DNA from: Corythucha ciliata
Taxonomy: Eukaryota; Arthropoda; Insecta; Hemiptera; Tingidae
Assembly (NCBI GenBank): GCA_038030265.1
Contig: CM075937.1
Span: 28,748,198-28,812,197, forward strand
Direction of reading: 5' to 3'
DNA: 64,000 nucleotides
Positions 22,898 through 32,512 of the stretch are shown in pieces. Under the pieces are notes generated by a model. That model was not told the DNA's origin, made no database searches, and saw only the letters and a program-made list of their open reading frames with translations. Position numbers and translations under genes: made by a program. Every line of letters starts with the position of its first letter. Within the stretch, counting starts at the first letter, position 1.

Positions 22898-24198
22898 AAC
22901 GGGGTTCTGGATGGTCAGAGAAGGCAAGGAATGAAAATAGAAGAATGAAGAATAAAAATTCACAAATGGTAAGATTTATTTCAATGAACGTTAATATTTA
23001 TTTATGAACAAATAGTAATGATATATAACGATGGGGGAGGACTATATTTACAATGAGTACAATCTTTGTTTATTACTCGTCAGATCAAACCCGGGAGGGA
23101 GAGAGAGACGATTTTCGACCGGGGACGTGAGAATGGTATCGGGAATTAGGGAAAGATTTCGAGAAGGAAGCCTCACTCACCAGTGTTCATTCTGATGGCC
23201 TGAAGTCGTTGAACTAACTGGGTTAGGCTGAGAGCGAAGCACGTTGGAGCGTCGGGGATGTGTATTTCCCCTTCTCTCATACGGTTTCATAACTGCAGTG
23301 GTCGATCTCGGCGCAGCCCGGGGCGGCTAAGGGGCCGAACGGGCGCCAATTTGGAGATGCTAGCGAGGCCGGTGGGGAACGTCTGAGGACGTCGGCGGAT
23401 ACAGACTGAAGTTCGAAACGAGGACGTCGGTGAGGACGGACTGAAGATCGAAGAGAACGGACTTGAGGACTGAAGACGAGAACGAGGACGTTGATGAGGA
23501 CGGACTGAAGACGAGAACTAGGGCGTTGATCAGGACGGACTGAAGACAAGGACGTCACCAAGGACGTCGACGAAGAAGAAGACAGGACAACTGCAGACGA
23601 AGATGAAGACGAGGACGTCAACAAGGACGAACGAAGATGAAGACAGGACGTCAGCAAAGACGTCGGCGAGGACGAACGAAGATGAAGACGGCAACTGACG
23701 ATGAAGATGAAAACGAAGACGTCAATAAGGACGTCGATGAGAACAACGAAGATGGACGAAGAACGAAACGAGGACGGCTAGGGCACACACGGTCTTTTAC
23801 ACTGAACTGACTTTGACTTTTGAGCACAACGAAACACACAGATCACAAAACAAAACACGCCGACAGCACAACGCTGGGTTGCCGGCTTCACTACCAAACA
23901 CAAACTCTGACACAACGTTAGGACACTGTACTGTGCTATCAATTAGCACAGTGTTGGGAGAAAGTCGACCGCCGAAAGGCTTGGGAGCTTGCTTGGCGTT
24001 TGAGTATAAATGTATCAGAAACCATGTTCTTCTGTCCTCGTCACTTTAGGCCAACTGACTACTTTTTTCCCGTTATGTTACGGACGTTGACCACGAAAAA
24101 ACACTTTAAAAAAACACAAAACTTGTTATCATTTAACATATGTATAGGGAGTACCGGTTTCATTATCACACGACACTAGCGCCGCTAGTGATAGCTAC
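22898..24198 (+). repeat. Possible solo gypsy LTR
   Basis: Starts TGTAACGGGGTTC and ends near TAGCTACA. It has a TATAAAT at ~24005 and shares its last ~50 bases in part with the LTR end proposed at ~20446. No purine tract precedes it and no internal region adjoins, so a solo LTR is the simplest reading. No flanking duplication was confirmed. Confidence 0.35.
23380..23790. repeat. Low-complexity GAGGACG/GAAGACG tract
   Basis: Irregular reiteration of GAGGACGTCGACGAAG-like words. It creates long Ser-rich (minus) or Asp/Glu-rich frames that are compositional artefacts. Confidence 0.85.
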
Positions 24199-24330
24199 AA
24201 TCGCCAATAGTATAATAATGGGGAGCTTGCACATTTTTCACAAAAACATTTTTTGCCTCGTGATAAGTACTCTTGCTCGATATCATTGGTCATACTCGTA
24301 ATTTAAATTGGAGTGGATGCATGATAATGT

Positions 24331-24331
24331 C

Positions 24332-24366
<35 letters not shown>

Positions 24367-24367
24367 T
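24331..24367. repeat. (AAT)n microsatellite
   Basis: About 12 uninterrupted ATA/AAT triplets. Confidence 0.95.
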
Positions 24368-24529
24368 TATTCGACATTTTTTGTTGGTGTGTGGGTGCGA
24401 CGAAGGGAGGTAAGACGTAAACAAAAGAGAAATCGTAAAGGCCAAAACAAACACAATATCAGAGTTTATTGCCAAATAAATTTGAAAAAAAAAATAAAGT
24501 GCAGTATGAGCATAATGAATTACATGGGA

Positions 24530-25690
24530 TGAATGTTTTGGTCTGGTGGATCCATGTCATTAACATGGTTGATCTGACTGCTCTGGTTCTCATGTCCTGA
24601 TTGGCCTGTGTGAGGATGTGACGGCGGAGGTGATTGATAATGTGAAGCAGGAGTTGGTTGGATTAAAGAAAACGTCTCGTTCACAGTGTTTATTTTTCCG
24701 AACCGGTTTTCAACTATTAATAGTCATCTTCAGGGATGGTTCTTTAAAGGGAAGCCCTTGTCGTTAGTAAAATATATGTATTTCCACACAGTGGTTGTCA
24801 TGACAACCACTGTGTGGAAATACATATTGTCATGACAACCACTGTGTGGAAATACATATATTTTACTAACGACAAGGGCTTCCCTTTAAAGAACCATCCC
24901 TGAAGATGACTATTAATAGTTGAAAACCGGTTCGGAAAAATAACCACTGTGAACGAGACGTTTTCTTTAATCCAACCAACTCCTGTGTCTTGGACGTTCA
25001 CGTCATCGCTTCTCGAGGAGGTATTGATAATGTGAAGGTTCGGAAATGGTTTTGAAGAAGGGGATGATTTTGGTGATGTTGGGTGTTTGAGTTGGGGTAG
25101 TATGGATGGTAAAAGCCTTGTGGTATTTCGCCGTACGGGTATTGATGATGATGGGGGTCTTGAGGATGGGTGTAATGTATTTGCCGGTGGATTATTACAA
25201 GAGGCCATATATGACGCTGGAGGGGACACATAGTTGAATGAGCTCGGATTCTGAATGAGTGTGGAATGGCTTCGGTTTTTTGCCACCATAAAAGTCAGGA
25301 CGTGCTGCTGGAATTCTAACTTTTCTGCATCATTCAGTTTCGTGTAAAAAGGGGCGAGGGAGAGAAGGTAGGCGGTATGGGGATCAGGGGAGGATGGTTG
25401 AAGAGAATTCATCAGTTGCGTCTGAAATGGGGTCAACTCATTCTTTTGTTTTGAACGTTGGGCTGATGGACCCGGAAGAACTAGTTGGTGATGGGCGAGT
25501 AGTATTTTGGCTTTCCTCCGGGGTGTCTTTGTCTGGCTCGTGCTGTCCCTCGCCAGCCTCATCGGGATCGGTGCACTCGAAGTTGCCAGAAGTACTGTAA
25601 CGTGAATAAAAAGTATGCATTCCATAATCACCCCTTGCGCGAGTAATAAGCTCTTTGGGGGTGATTAGCGTTAAGAAGAATAACAATTTA
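24530..25690 (-). pseudogene. BESS-motif protein fragment, interrupted
   Basis: Minus strand. The first frame (25686-25438) gives LITRARGDYGMHTFYSRYS and an acidic linker. Near 25440 a one-base shift leads into NELTPFQTQLMNSL followed by DPHTAYLLSLAPFYTKLNDA and EKLEFQQHVLTFMV, which matches the BESS motif found at the C-terminus of MADF-BESS DNA-binding proteins. A His/Pro/Gln-rich tail follows and ends near 24530 (DMDPPDQNIHPM, stop). A palindromic insertion (24648-25020) splits this tail. No MADF domain is present in the window, and nothing upstream is clearly exonic. It may be a retrocopy, an exon of a host gene or part of a Harbinger-type element. Confidence 0.5.
24648..25020. mobile_element. 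Palindromic (snap-back) insertion
   Basis: Arms of ~150 bases are nearly perfect inverted copies (CAGGAGTTGGTTGGATTAAA ... TTTAATCCAACCAACTCCTG) around a centre where TTGTCATGACAACCACTG occurs twice. The insertion is flanked by near-identical ~20-base direct repeats (GGAGGTGATTGATAATGTG at ~24628 and GGAGGTATTGATAATGTG at ~25017), which look like a target duplication of retroelement length. Internal phrases (TGAAGATGACTATTAATAG, TTGAAAACCGG) resemble hairpin modules seen near Penelope-like elements; that link is tentative. Confidence 0.7.
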
Positions 25691-25790
25691 TTTTTTTTGT
25701 TTTATTTTATTTTTTATTATATTTTTTTTTATTTCCCTGTAACATGTTTCTTTAATTTCTAAATAAACGCCATTCAAAAAAAAAAAAAAA
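25690..25790 (+). repeat. Poly(A) 3' end of a retroelement
   Basis: A T-rich lead is followed by CTAAATAAACGCCATTC and a 15-base A run ending near 25790. AATAAA then poly(A) on the plus strand indicates the 3' end of a retroposed transcript, probably a 5'-truncated LINE. Confidence 0.6.
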
Positions 25791-25937
25791 ATTATCGTGA
25801 GCAACACTATTTTCTCCTGAATCTCTCGCGTCTCCTGATTTTCCCTGGTTTAACCACCTCACGAAGCAATCACGAATGTGCCGCCATTTCCTCTTCATTT
25901 CAGCAACTAGCACATAAATTTAAAAAATAAATTTTGT

Positions 25938-26102
25938 TCCGACAGCAGCCTTTTTTATAAAATTGATTTTGAATTTCTATCGCGGCCTGAATTTCATTTA
26001 TAATATGATGATCTCATTCAAACTTATACGATGACTGGATAAATGGTGGATGACCGCATACATGAAATGCACTTTACCCGTCAGGCTGCTGTCGGGAAAA
26101 CT
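25938..26102. repeat. Short inverted repeat, MITE-like
   Basis: CCGACAGCAGCC near 25939 faces GGCTGCTGTCGG near 26083. The arms are short and no flanking duplication was established. Confidence 0.35.
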
Positions 26103-26259
26103 TTTTTTTTTTCATTTATTGCTGTTGCGTGAATTTGCAGGTTGAAAATAATACATACATATTAAATATCCACACATAATCAAAACAGCGTAAAACAAAA
26201 ATATAAAAAATGTATTTTTAAATCAATTTTCTTTTTGTTATTAATAAATATTTTTAATT

Positions 26260-27230
26260 TCCCCTTCCCTTTCGTTCAACCAAACCCCTACCGCCCATAC
26301 CTCCCCTACCACGATGGTAAGGCCCCCTCCACCGACCCCTCCACGATCCTCTTCTTCATCGGTGTCCTTTGCCTCCTCGGTAACCATTTTGATAATTATT
26401 TCCTTTTCTGAAATTATGATTTTCGTTTATAAGAATAAATTCCTTGAAATTCAAAAAATCACTCCTAATACATACACGTGGAACACAAAATATGAGTTAC
26501 CAAGACTAAATTCAAGGATTCTTAAATTTATTTCATCCAGTCTCACTAGTAAATTAGCGATATAAAGATCCGGTGGTGTGTTAAAGGAATAATTGTATCT
26601 ACCATTATAGTCACGAAACAATGATAATTGTTCTTTTTTAAATTTAACTTCAAAGTCTTCTAAATTGACAATGGAATTTTGGTGTCTTAAGAACCATACT
26701 TGAGCTTCTCCTGAGAAGTGGGGTGCAAGAAACTCTTTTATAGGATAATCAGAAAAATATTTATATTTATTTTTTATCGACTCCAAAAATTGTATCGGTT
26801 TGTGTTTCCTGAAGTCCGAGAAAAATAATGGTCTGTTGTCAATGGAGTGAAATGATTTGTTACAATGATTGTCCTGTTTTTGAACTGGAGCACTGGTATC
26901 TTTTTAGGGGCTGTCAGAATCATCCGTTCTCTTTTGTTGTTGTTGGATATGAAACATTTTTGTTTTCAAATTTTCGACACAGTCTCCTAGGGATCGCATT
27001 TTATCATCGAGTTCATTGGGAGTTGACCAAAAGGTGTTATTTTTTTGCATTTCGATGTTAATTTTATGGAGAAGGACAGAATTTTGAGCAATTTTTTAGG
27101 CAGATCATTAAATTCACCATCCCCTGTTTCTCTAAAATTATTAGTCTCTACACACGTTTTATTCACATGTGTTTTTAGCTTGTGATGTCCGTACTGCAAT
27201 TTCTTCAATTCGCCGTGGAATGTTTTAAAT

Positions 27231-27280
<50 letters not shown>

Positions 27281-27600
27281 GAATTAACGTGTTCTAACAT
27301 AAATTGATCGGTGTTGTGAGCTGTTTCTGTTAAGTGTTCTATGCTGTGTAATAGTTCGATGTCCAGATGTTCACGCTTTCGTGTCTCTTTGTCAGTATTG
27401 ACTAATTATAAAATGTACTGCATATTTTTAAGCTGTTGGCTGGAAATATAGTCGAGTAAAAAATTTTGTTTTTCAATGGCTTGTTCTTGTACAAATTTGG
27501 CTACGAAATCTGTAAATACTTCGTGAGCTTTACCTTTGATAATTTAGTTAGTTGTTCAACATTTCTTTAACTTCGCAGCATCATTTTTACTTTAGAGTCG
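26260..27600 (-). pseudogene. Gypsy-type gag remnant
   Basis: Minus-strand frame at 26786-26451 contains EFLAPHFSGEAQVWFLRHQN and LEDFEVKFKKEQL, the capsid-like block common to gypsy gag proteins. Downstream (26375-26260) is an Arg/Gly-rich tail that could replace zinc knuckles. Upstream pieces between 26790 and 27600 are fragmented, and a long T run interrupts them. The primer-binding-like site and an LTR lie directly upstream at 27631-28436, consistent with a 5'-LTR-gag order on the minus strand. Confidence 0.55.
27229..27276. repeat. Poly(T) run (~48 bases)
   Basis: Homopolymer tract inside the gag remnant; either a retroposed poly(A) tail on the minus strand or simple expansion. Confidence 0.9.
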
Positions 27601-27628
27601 TGGTCTTACGAAGAACCAGGATACGCGT

Positions 27629-27646
27629 AACTCGATCGGGCGCCAA
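27629..27646 (-). other. Primer binding site-like sequence
   Basis: On the minus strand TTGGCGCCCGATCGAG directly follows an LTR end (GTTACA). TGGCGCC is the usual start of insect gypsy primer sites. Confidence 0.6.
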
Positions 27647-28436
27647 TGTAACGTTTCCGTTATTTTATTTAAAAAAAAAAAATTATTAATTTTAACTGAA
27701 ACGAAAGAGTTTGAATTAGTATCGAAATTTAAAATGAATCTATTTTTTTTTTTTAATTTTTGAAAAGACTTCATTTCCTCTTTCTTCTGGCTTCTGTATC
27801 TTTTTTTGTTCTTGAGTGGATTTCATGGTCGATGACCGACAATGGAATTGTCGATTCCTGACGAGTTTGATATAGTCAATCCGACGGCCGTGATTCGATA
27901 CTTCTCGGTTATCGGTTTCGTGATGATCAGACGGAAGTTTATTCAACGTTGCGTATGAACTGATGAGCGCTTACGTCGCGAGTTTCTATGGACGAGATCT
28001 CTACCTTTTTTTAATTTGTCAAAAGGCCCACCTCGCTTTGATTCCAGAAAGGAACTGAAATCCCCTTACTTTTCTTTTATTGCCATCTGACTCTTTTTTA
28101 CATATTTTTGTAGTGACGTCATTTCGATACACCATGACATATTTTTCGTTCATCTTCTTTTTCTTCAATTTTTCCCCTATTAATTATATGTAAATCACAT
28201 GTATGAATTATTACTTCTATCATATAAAGTAATTCAATGGTAATCTACATTTCAATTGGATTCAAATCCTCTTTGGTAGTTTGAACCTCCACGTCCTCCT
28301 TTTGAACCTCCTTTTTGTAATATCTTAATTAAATAAAAGAGACCACTCATGACGATTAGAGAATTAATACTGAAACTTTATTAAATTCATATTGTTATTT
28401 TGACTATTAGTCACTGTAGTGACAACCAATCTAACA
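27647..28436 (-). repeat. LTR of the minus-strand gypsy (790 bp)
   Basis: Bounded on the minus strand by TGTTAGATTGG and ACGTTACA, with the primer site next to it. A purine run (AGGAGGAA) precedes it on the minus strand, so it could also be read as a 3' LTR or as part of one longer LTR reaching 29441. Confidence 0.5.
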
Positions 28437-28443
28437 TTCCTCC

Positions 28444-29441
28444 TGTAATGGGATATCCCCTGGCGTGGCTGGCGCCGCGGTTTGGGGTTTGCGTTCCGGT
28501 GGTGGCGGCTGAATCCGCTCTGAACCATAACCATAAAAGCTCCTAAATAACTGTCAATAACAGGATTGAGAAGAGGGCAGGGATATTTTAAGAGAACACG
28601 TTTATACTATAGTTTTATGAACAACAATATTGAAAACCAGAAATGTGTATCAATAACGGCTGATTATAATCTTTAACGCCCCACCAAAACTCGGTAGTGA
28701 GGGTATCGTGACTCACGGGTGCGCGCGTGCATGCGCGAGTGTAAATCGTTCATTTATCTTGTGGATCGCATCGCTGAGACACGACTTCGTCAGACAGAGG
28801 AAGCATTTGGTCACAAATCTTCACTGTAAAGAAAAAGGCGCAAGGTGAGCTATCATCAACACAAAATACTCGCTGTACACCAAAATTTACGATTAGCCTG
28901 AATTGTGGTTCTGCAGCCTTTCTTTTATACGCCGCGCCAAGCCAAGAAGGAAGTTGTCCTGCTTTTCCTCAACGGACCCGTTGGGCTTCGTCCGAAGGTC
29001 TCTCTGTGTGCGTCCCATCTTTAAAGCCAGCCACAGGTACTCTTCGTGGTGTGGGATCGGCGAGTGTGGCAATAAGCGAGCCTCTCATAACCTCATAGCG
29101 CGAAGCGAGTTCAAGCGCGATAACTTTAAACCCGTATGGTCACGTACACGCGGATTAGAACCGTGAAAAGCCTTCGCGTAAAAAACTTTAAAATAAACCC
29201 TCCGTCAAGTATATAACCGATAAAGTCATCGTCGTTTTAATTTATCTAAACTTTAGTCTCGTTATACTGGTAAATTAATAGACAATAGTAGAAGGAAGCT
29301 TCCGCCCGGTCAGGCGCCTGCGTGCGTTTTCTAACATTATTATAATAATACCGTTAATAATATACACTGTGTTCACGTTTTCAGTGACTTAATATTTGTT
29401 TACCCTTCCTAAAATCCAGATACCGGGAGGAACAATTAACA
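28444..29441 (-). repeat. LTR adjoining a gypsy pol end (998 bp)
   Basis: On the minus strand it begins TGTTAATTG after a purine tract (TAAGAAGGGAG) that follows a pol stop codon, and ends ATCCCATTACA. It therefore looks like the 3' LTR of a minus-strand gypsy, head to tail with the next LTR and gag. One shared 1.8-kb LTR (27647-29441) is the alternative. Confidence 0.5.
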
Positions 29442-29449
29442 CTCCCTTC

Positions 29450-29637
29450 TTAGCTTTGTTCTTCCTCCTCTTCTGTCTTCGACTCCTCTTCTTCTTCGGA
29501 TAGTTCGTGATCACCCGTTACTTTTATCAGTTGATCAATGTGTCTTTTACAAATCCTTCCATTTTCGCTTTCTTTTACCATGAAGGTTCGATCACCCAAA
29601 ACCTCCGTGATCTCTCCCTCTATGCGTGATCTATCCT
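29450..29637 (-). pseudogene. Gypsy pol C-terminal end
   Basis: Minus-strand frame reads IEGEITEVLGDRTFMVKESE, then KRHIDQLIKV and an acidic tail ending at TAA. This matches the post-integrase ending of gypsy polyproteins (…G...Y.V....G....RH.DQL). It is truncated at 29637 by a plus-strand LINE. Confidence 0.7.
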
Positions 29638-32010
29638 CTATTCAAATGCAACCGCCCAACCGAACCCAACAACTGAAAATAGTAGCAACCCAGAAATCTC
29701 AAGTCTCTTCTCTAAAATCGATCAGCTCATCGGTATTCTACAACCTATGATCAATCTGCTCTCCCAAATCCTGCCAAAACTTATTAAATGATTTCGTCTA
29801 TGAACAATGATCTCATAATTGTCACATGGAATTCTCAAGGACTGAACAATAAATACCATGAACTGGAACTTTTCTTAAACCAATACGATGTCGATATCGC
29901 CCTAATTACGGAAACCCAACTGGCGCCGCACATTAACTTCTTTATGTCAAAATACATGATCTATAGAGCTGACCATCCGTCGGGTACACGTCAAGGTGGA
30001 TCGGCAATATTCGTAAAGCGAAATATTTCTCACGTTGAAATGCTACCCAACTGCGAGGAAGAAGTACAGGTTGCTCGAATAGGGATCAAAATCAATGGTG
30101 CAGAGTATATAATTGGCGCCTTTTACTCTGCCCCCGATAGAGCGGACCACAGACTTCTAATGAGCGCTATATGGGCTGTGATTCATAAGATGAGACTCAA
30201 ATTCCTCATGGGCGGGGATTATAACGCAAAACACCCACGTTGGTCCTCAGCTACAACAAATCCCAGAGGAGGATTGTTACACGACGCTGTGAACCAACTA
30301 GGCATCGAAGTATTCAATCCGCTGGAGCCGACGCACTATCCAGCAAATCCCAGCCACGCTCCTGATATCCTAGACATATTTCTAGCAAAAGGCATTAATA
30401 ATATGACGACTTCAATTCGTGTAATCCACTCCTTGTCATCAGATCACTATCCGGTTATGATGAGCTTGAACGCAATCATCCCCTGCAACAATTTTAATAA
30501 ATTGATTCAACACCCGTTGAAGTTGTACAGCGAGACGCTAGCTAATCGGACGAATCTTTCAATACCACTGAAAACGCCAACGGATATTGATAAAGCTGTC
30601 AGTCAACTAACGCAGAACATACATTACGCTGCAAACGAAGCAAGCATACCTCGCCATCATATCACACACAGAACCGCATCATACACGCCTCCTCACATAA
30701 ATCAGCTTTTAACAATAAAACATAATGCAAGAAACTTATATGAACAAACGCGATACCGAACCCACAAGAGTGCCTACAATAGGGCTACATTAGATCTGAA
30801 AACGGCACTAGCAGAAATGAAAACTGAGAAAAAGAGGAACGAACTTCTTATGCTGGACAAAAGAGACGGTTCGCTATGGCATAAAGCAAAAATACTAACG
30901 AAACAGACTTGCAATATGCCTGCACTCAAGTACAACAGGAGATGGTACTCCACGCCCGAAGAAAAAGCCCTTTTGTTTTCGAATCAGTTATCCGAACAGT
31001 TCACGCCCAATCCAAGCGACCTACCCGACTTCCATCGCCACGTTGAAGAGGCTATCACTGAGCCCTTAGAGATAACACCTTTCAGAGATTTCTTTACGCC
31101 AGCCCAAGTGAAGAATGCAATTGCCAGATCACCTACCAAGAAATCGCCTGGTTCGGATCGCATCACACAACCCCTCTGCAAAAACCTTCCAAGAAAAGTA
31201 TTGGTCCAACTGACCCAAATCTACAATGCAATCCTTCGCATCACGTATTTTCCTGCCCGTTGGAAGCATGCTGAGATTATGCGAACGACCCAACCAGCTA
31301 TCGACCTATAAGTCTGCTCTCCATCTTTTCGAAAATATTCGAGAGACTCATGCTCCCTAAGTTACTCCCGTCACTCACCTCTGTCATACCAAACTTTCAA
31401 TTCGGATTCCGACACCACCATTCCCCCCATTCACCACCATTGTTTCTTGCCATACTACATTGTTTCTACGTAGTAGAAAACATCCTTGAGACTTATGAAA
31501 ATCAGCAAGTCTGCTAGGGGCTATTCCTCGATACCCAGCAAGCCTTTGACAGGGTTTGGCACCCTGGACTACTATTCAAACTCAAACCACTGCTAACCGA
31601 CACACACTATCGTGTCGTACAATCATTCCTGTCAAATCGAACGTTCCATGTGAAATGTGATGGTGCACAGTCTCCTAGTAGAAACGGCCTTGCATCAGTA
31701 CCACAAGGAAGTGTATGGGGTCCAATCCTCTACCTGATTTATGTATCTGACATTCCATCAGCCCAAAATACAACCTCGGCAATGTTTGCTGATGATCACG
31801 CTGTACTTTCCCGCGACTCGTCAGGCATCGCTGCATCTGAAAAACTACAGCAACACCTTAACGATATAGAACAATGGACCAAACGATGGAGAATAACCAT
31901 GAACACAACCAAATCATATACCACCACATTCACTCTTAAAACCAACTATAGAACCAACCCAATAACCATGAACAGCAACCAAATACCCGAGGTCGAAGTA
32001 GTCCGATACT
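29636..32010 (+). pseudogene. Jockey-type LINE: ORF1 tail, endonuclease, RT
   Basis: An ORF1 ending (SLFSKIDQLIGILQPMINLL) overlaps the ORF2 start at 29788 by ATGA. ORF2 opens with an AP-type endonuclease (LIIVTWNSQGL, ITETQL, GGDYNAKHPRWSS, SSDHYPV) and runs 507 codons into the RT. A frameshift near 31290 and a stop near 31515 follow. RT continues with QQAFDRVWHPGL, SVPQGSVWGPILYLIYVSDI and a damaged active site (FADDHAV). The copy is cut at ~32010. Endonuclease and RT would carry out target-primed reverse transcription. Confidence 0.92.
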
Positions 32011-32508
32011 GTGTGATTGCCTTTACAATTCGTACATATTGGTGGTGAACTAGTTTGTTTGGCGCATGATTCAGTACTGTGCTGGCCATCACATTTTACG
32101 CATTTAGGACTTCTGTGACAATAATTTTTTGAGTGTCCATAGGCCTGGCATTTGGTACATTGTATAACGGATCTTTTCGGCTTCGGTGGTTCTATTTTTA
32201 TGACTGCATTACCTAGTCTGTTTATTTTGTAAATTTCGGCGTTTTTGGCATTAGGTTTAAGATCGACAAAGAACAGAGGCACAGGTATTTTGGTTATAGG
32301 GTGGAGTGCGGGTATGGCCTGAACTGGTTCAAAACCATGTTCTTTTAGATCGTTTATAATTGAGTTTGGTTCTGTGGTGTGGTGTAACCCTCTTATTACC
32401 ACTCGGAAATTACGATTATCTTTCACTTGATATGTGTGATATTCAGCTTTATTTGTTTCAAGGTACTTAGTAATAGTTCTATTATACCCATCTATAGTTT
32501 CAGTATTT
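32010..32508 (-). pseudogene. Jockey-type LINE ORF1 (zinc knuckles), inverted piece
   Basis: Minus-strand frame from ~32508 reads TIDGYNRTITKYLETNK, then FRVVIRGLHHTT, and three CCHC-type knuckles (CTKCQAYGHSKNYC, CVKCDGQHSTESC, CTNCKGNHT). This is the RNA-binding ORF1 of Jockey-like elements. It stops at the junction with the plus-strand ORF2 at ~32010, head to head, so its C-terminal part is missing; a similar tail is present at 29636-29790. Confidence 0.85.
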
Positions 32509-32512
32509 AGTC

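Noticed and set aside
23277..23839. Ser-rich minus-strand ORFs
   Set aside because: Produced by the GAGGACG low-complexity tract.
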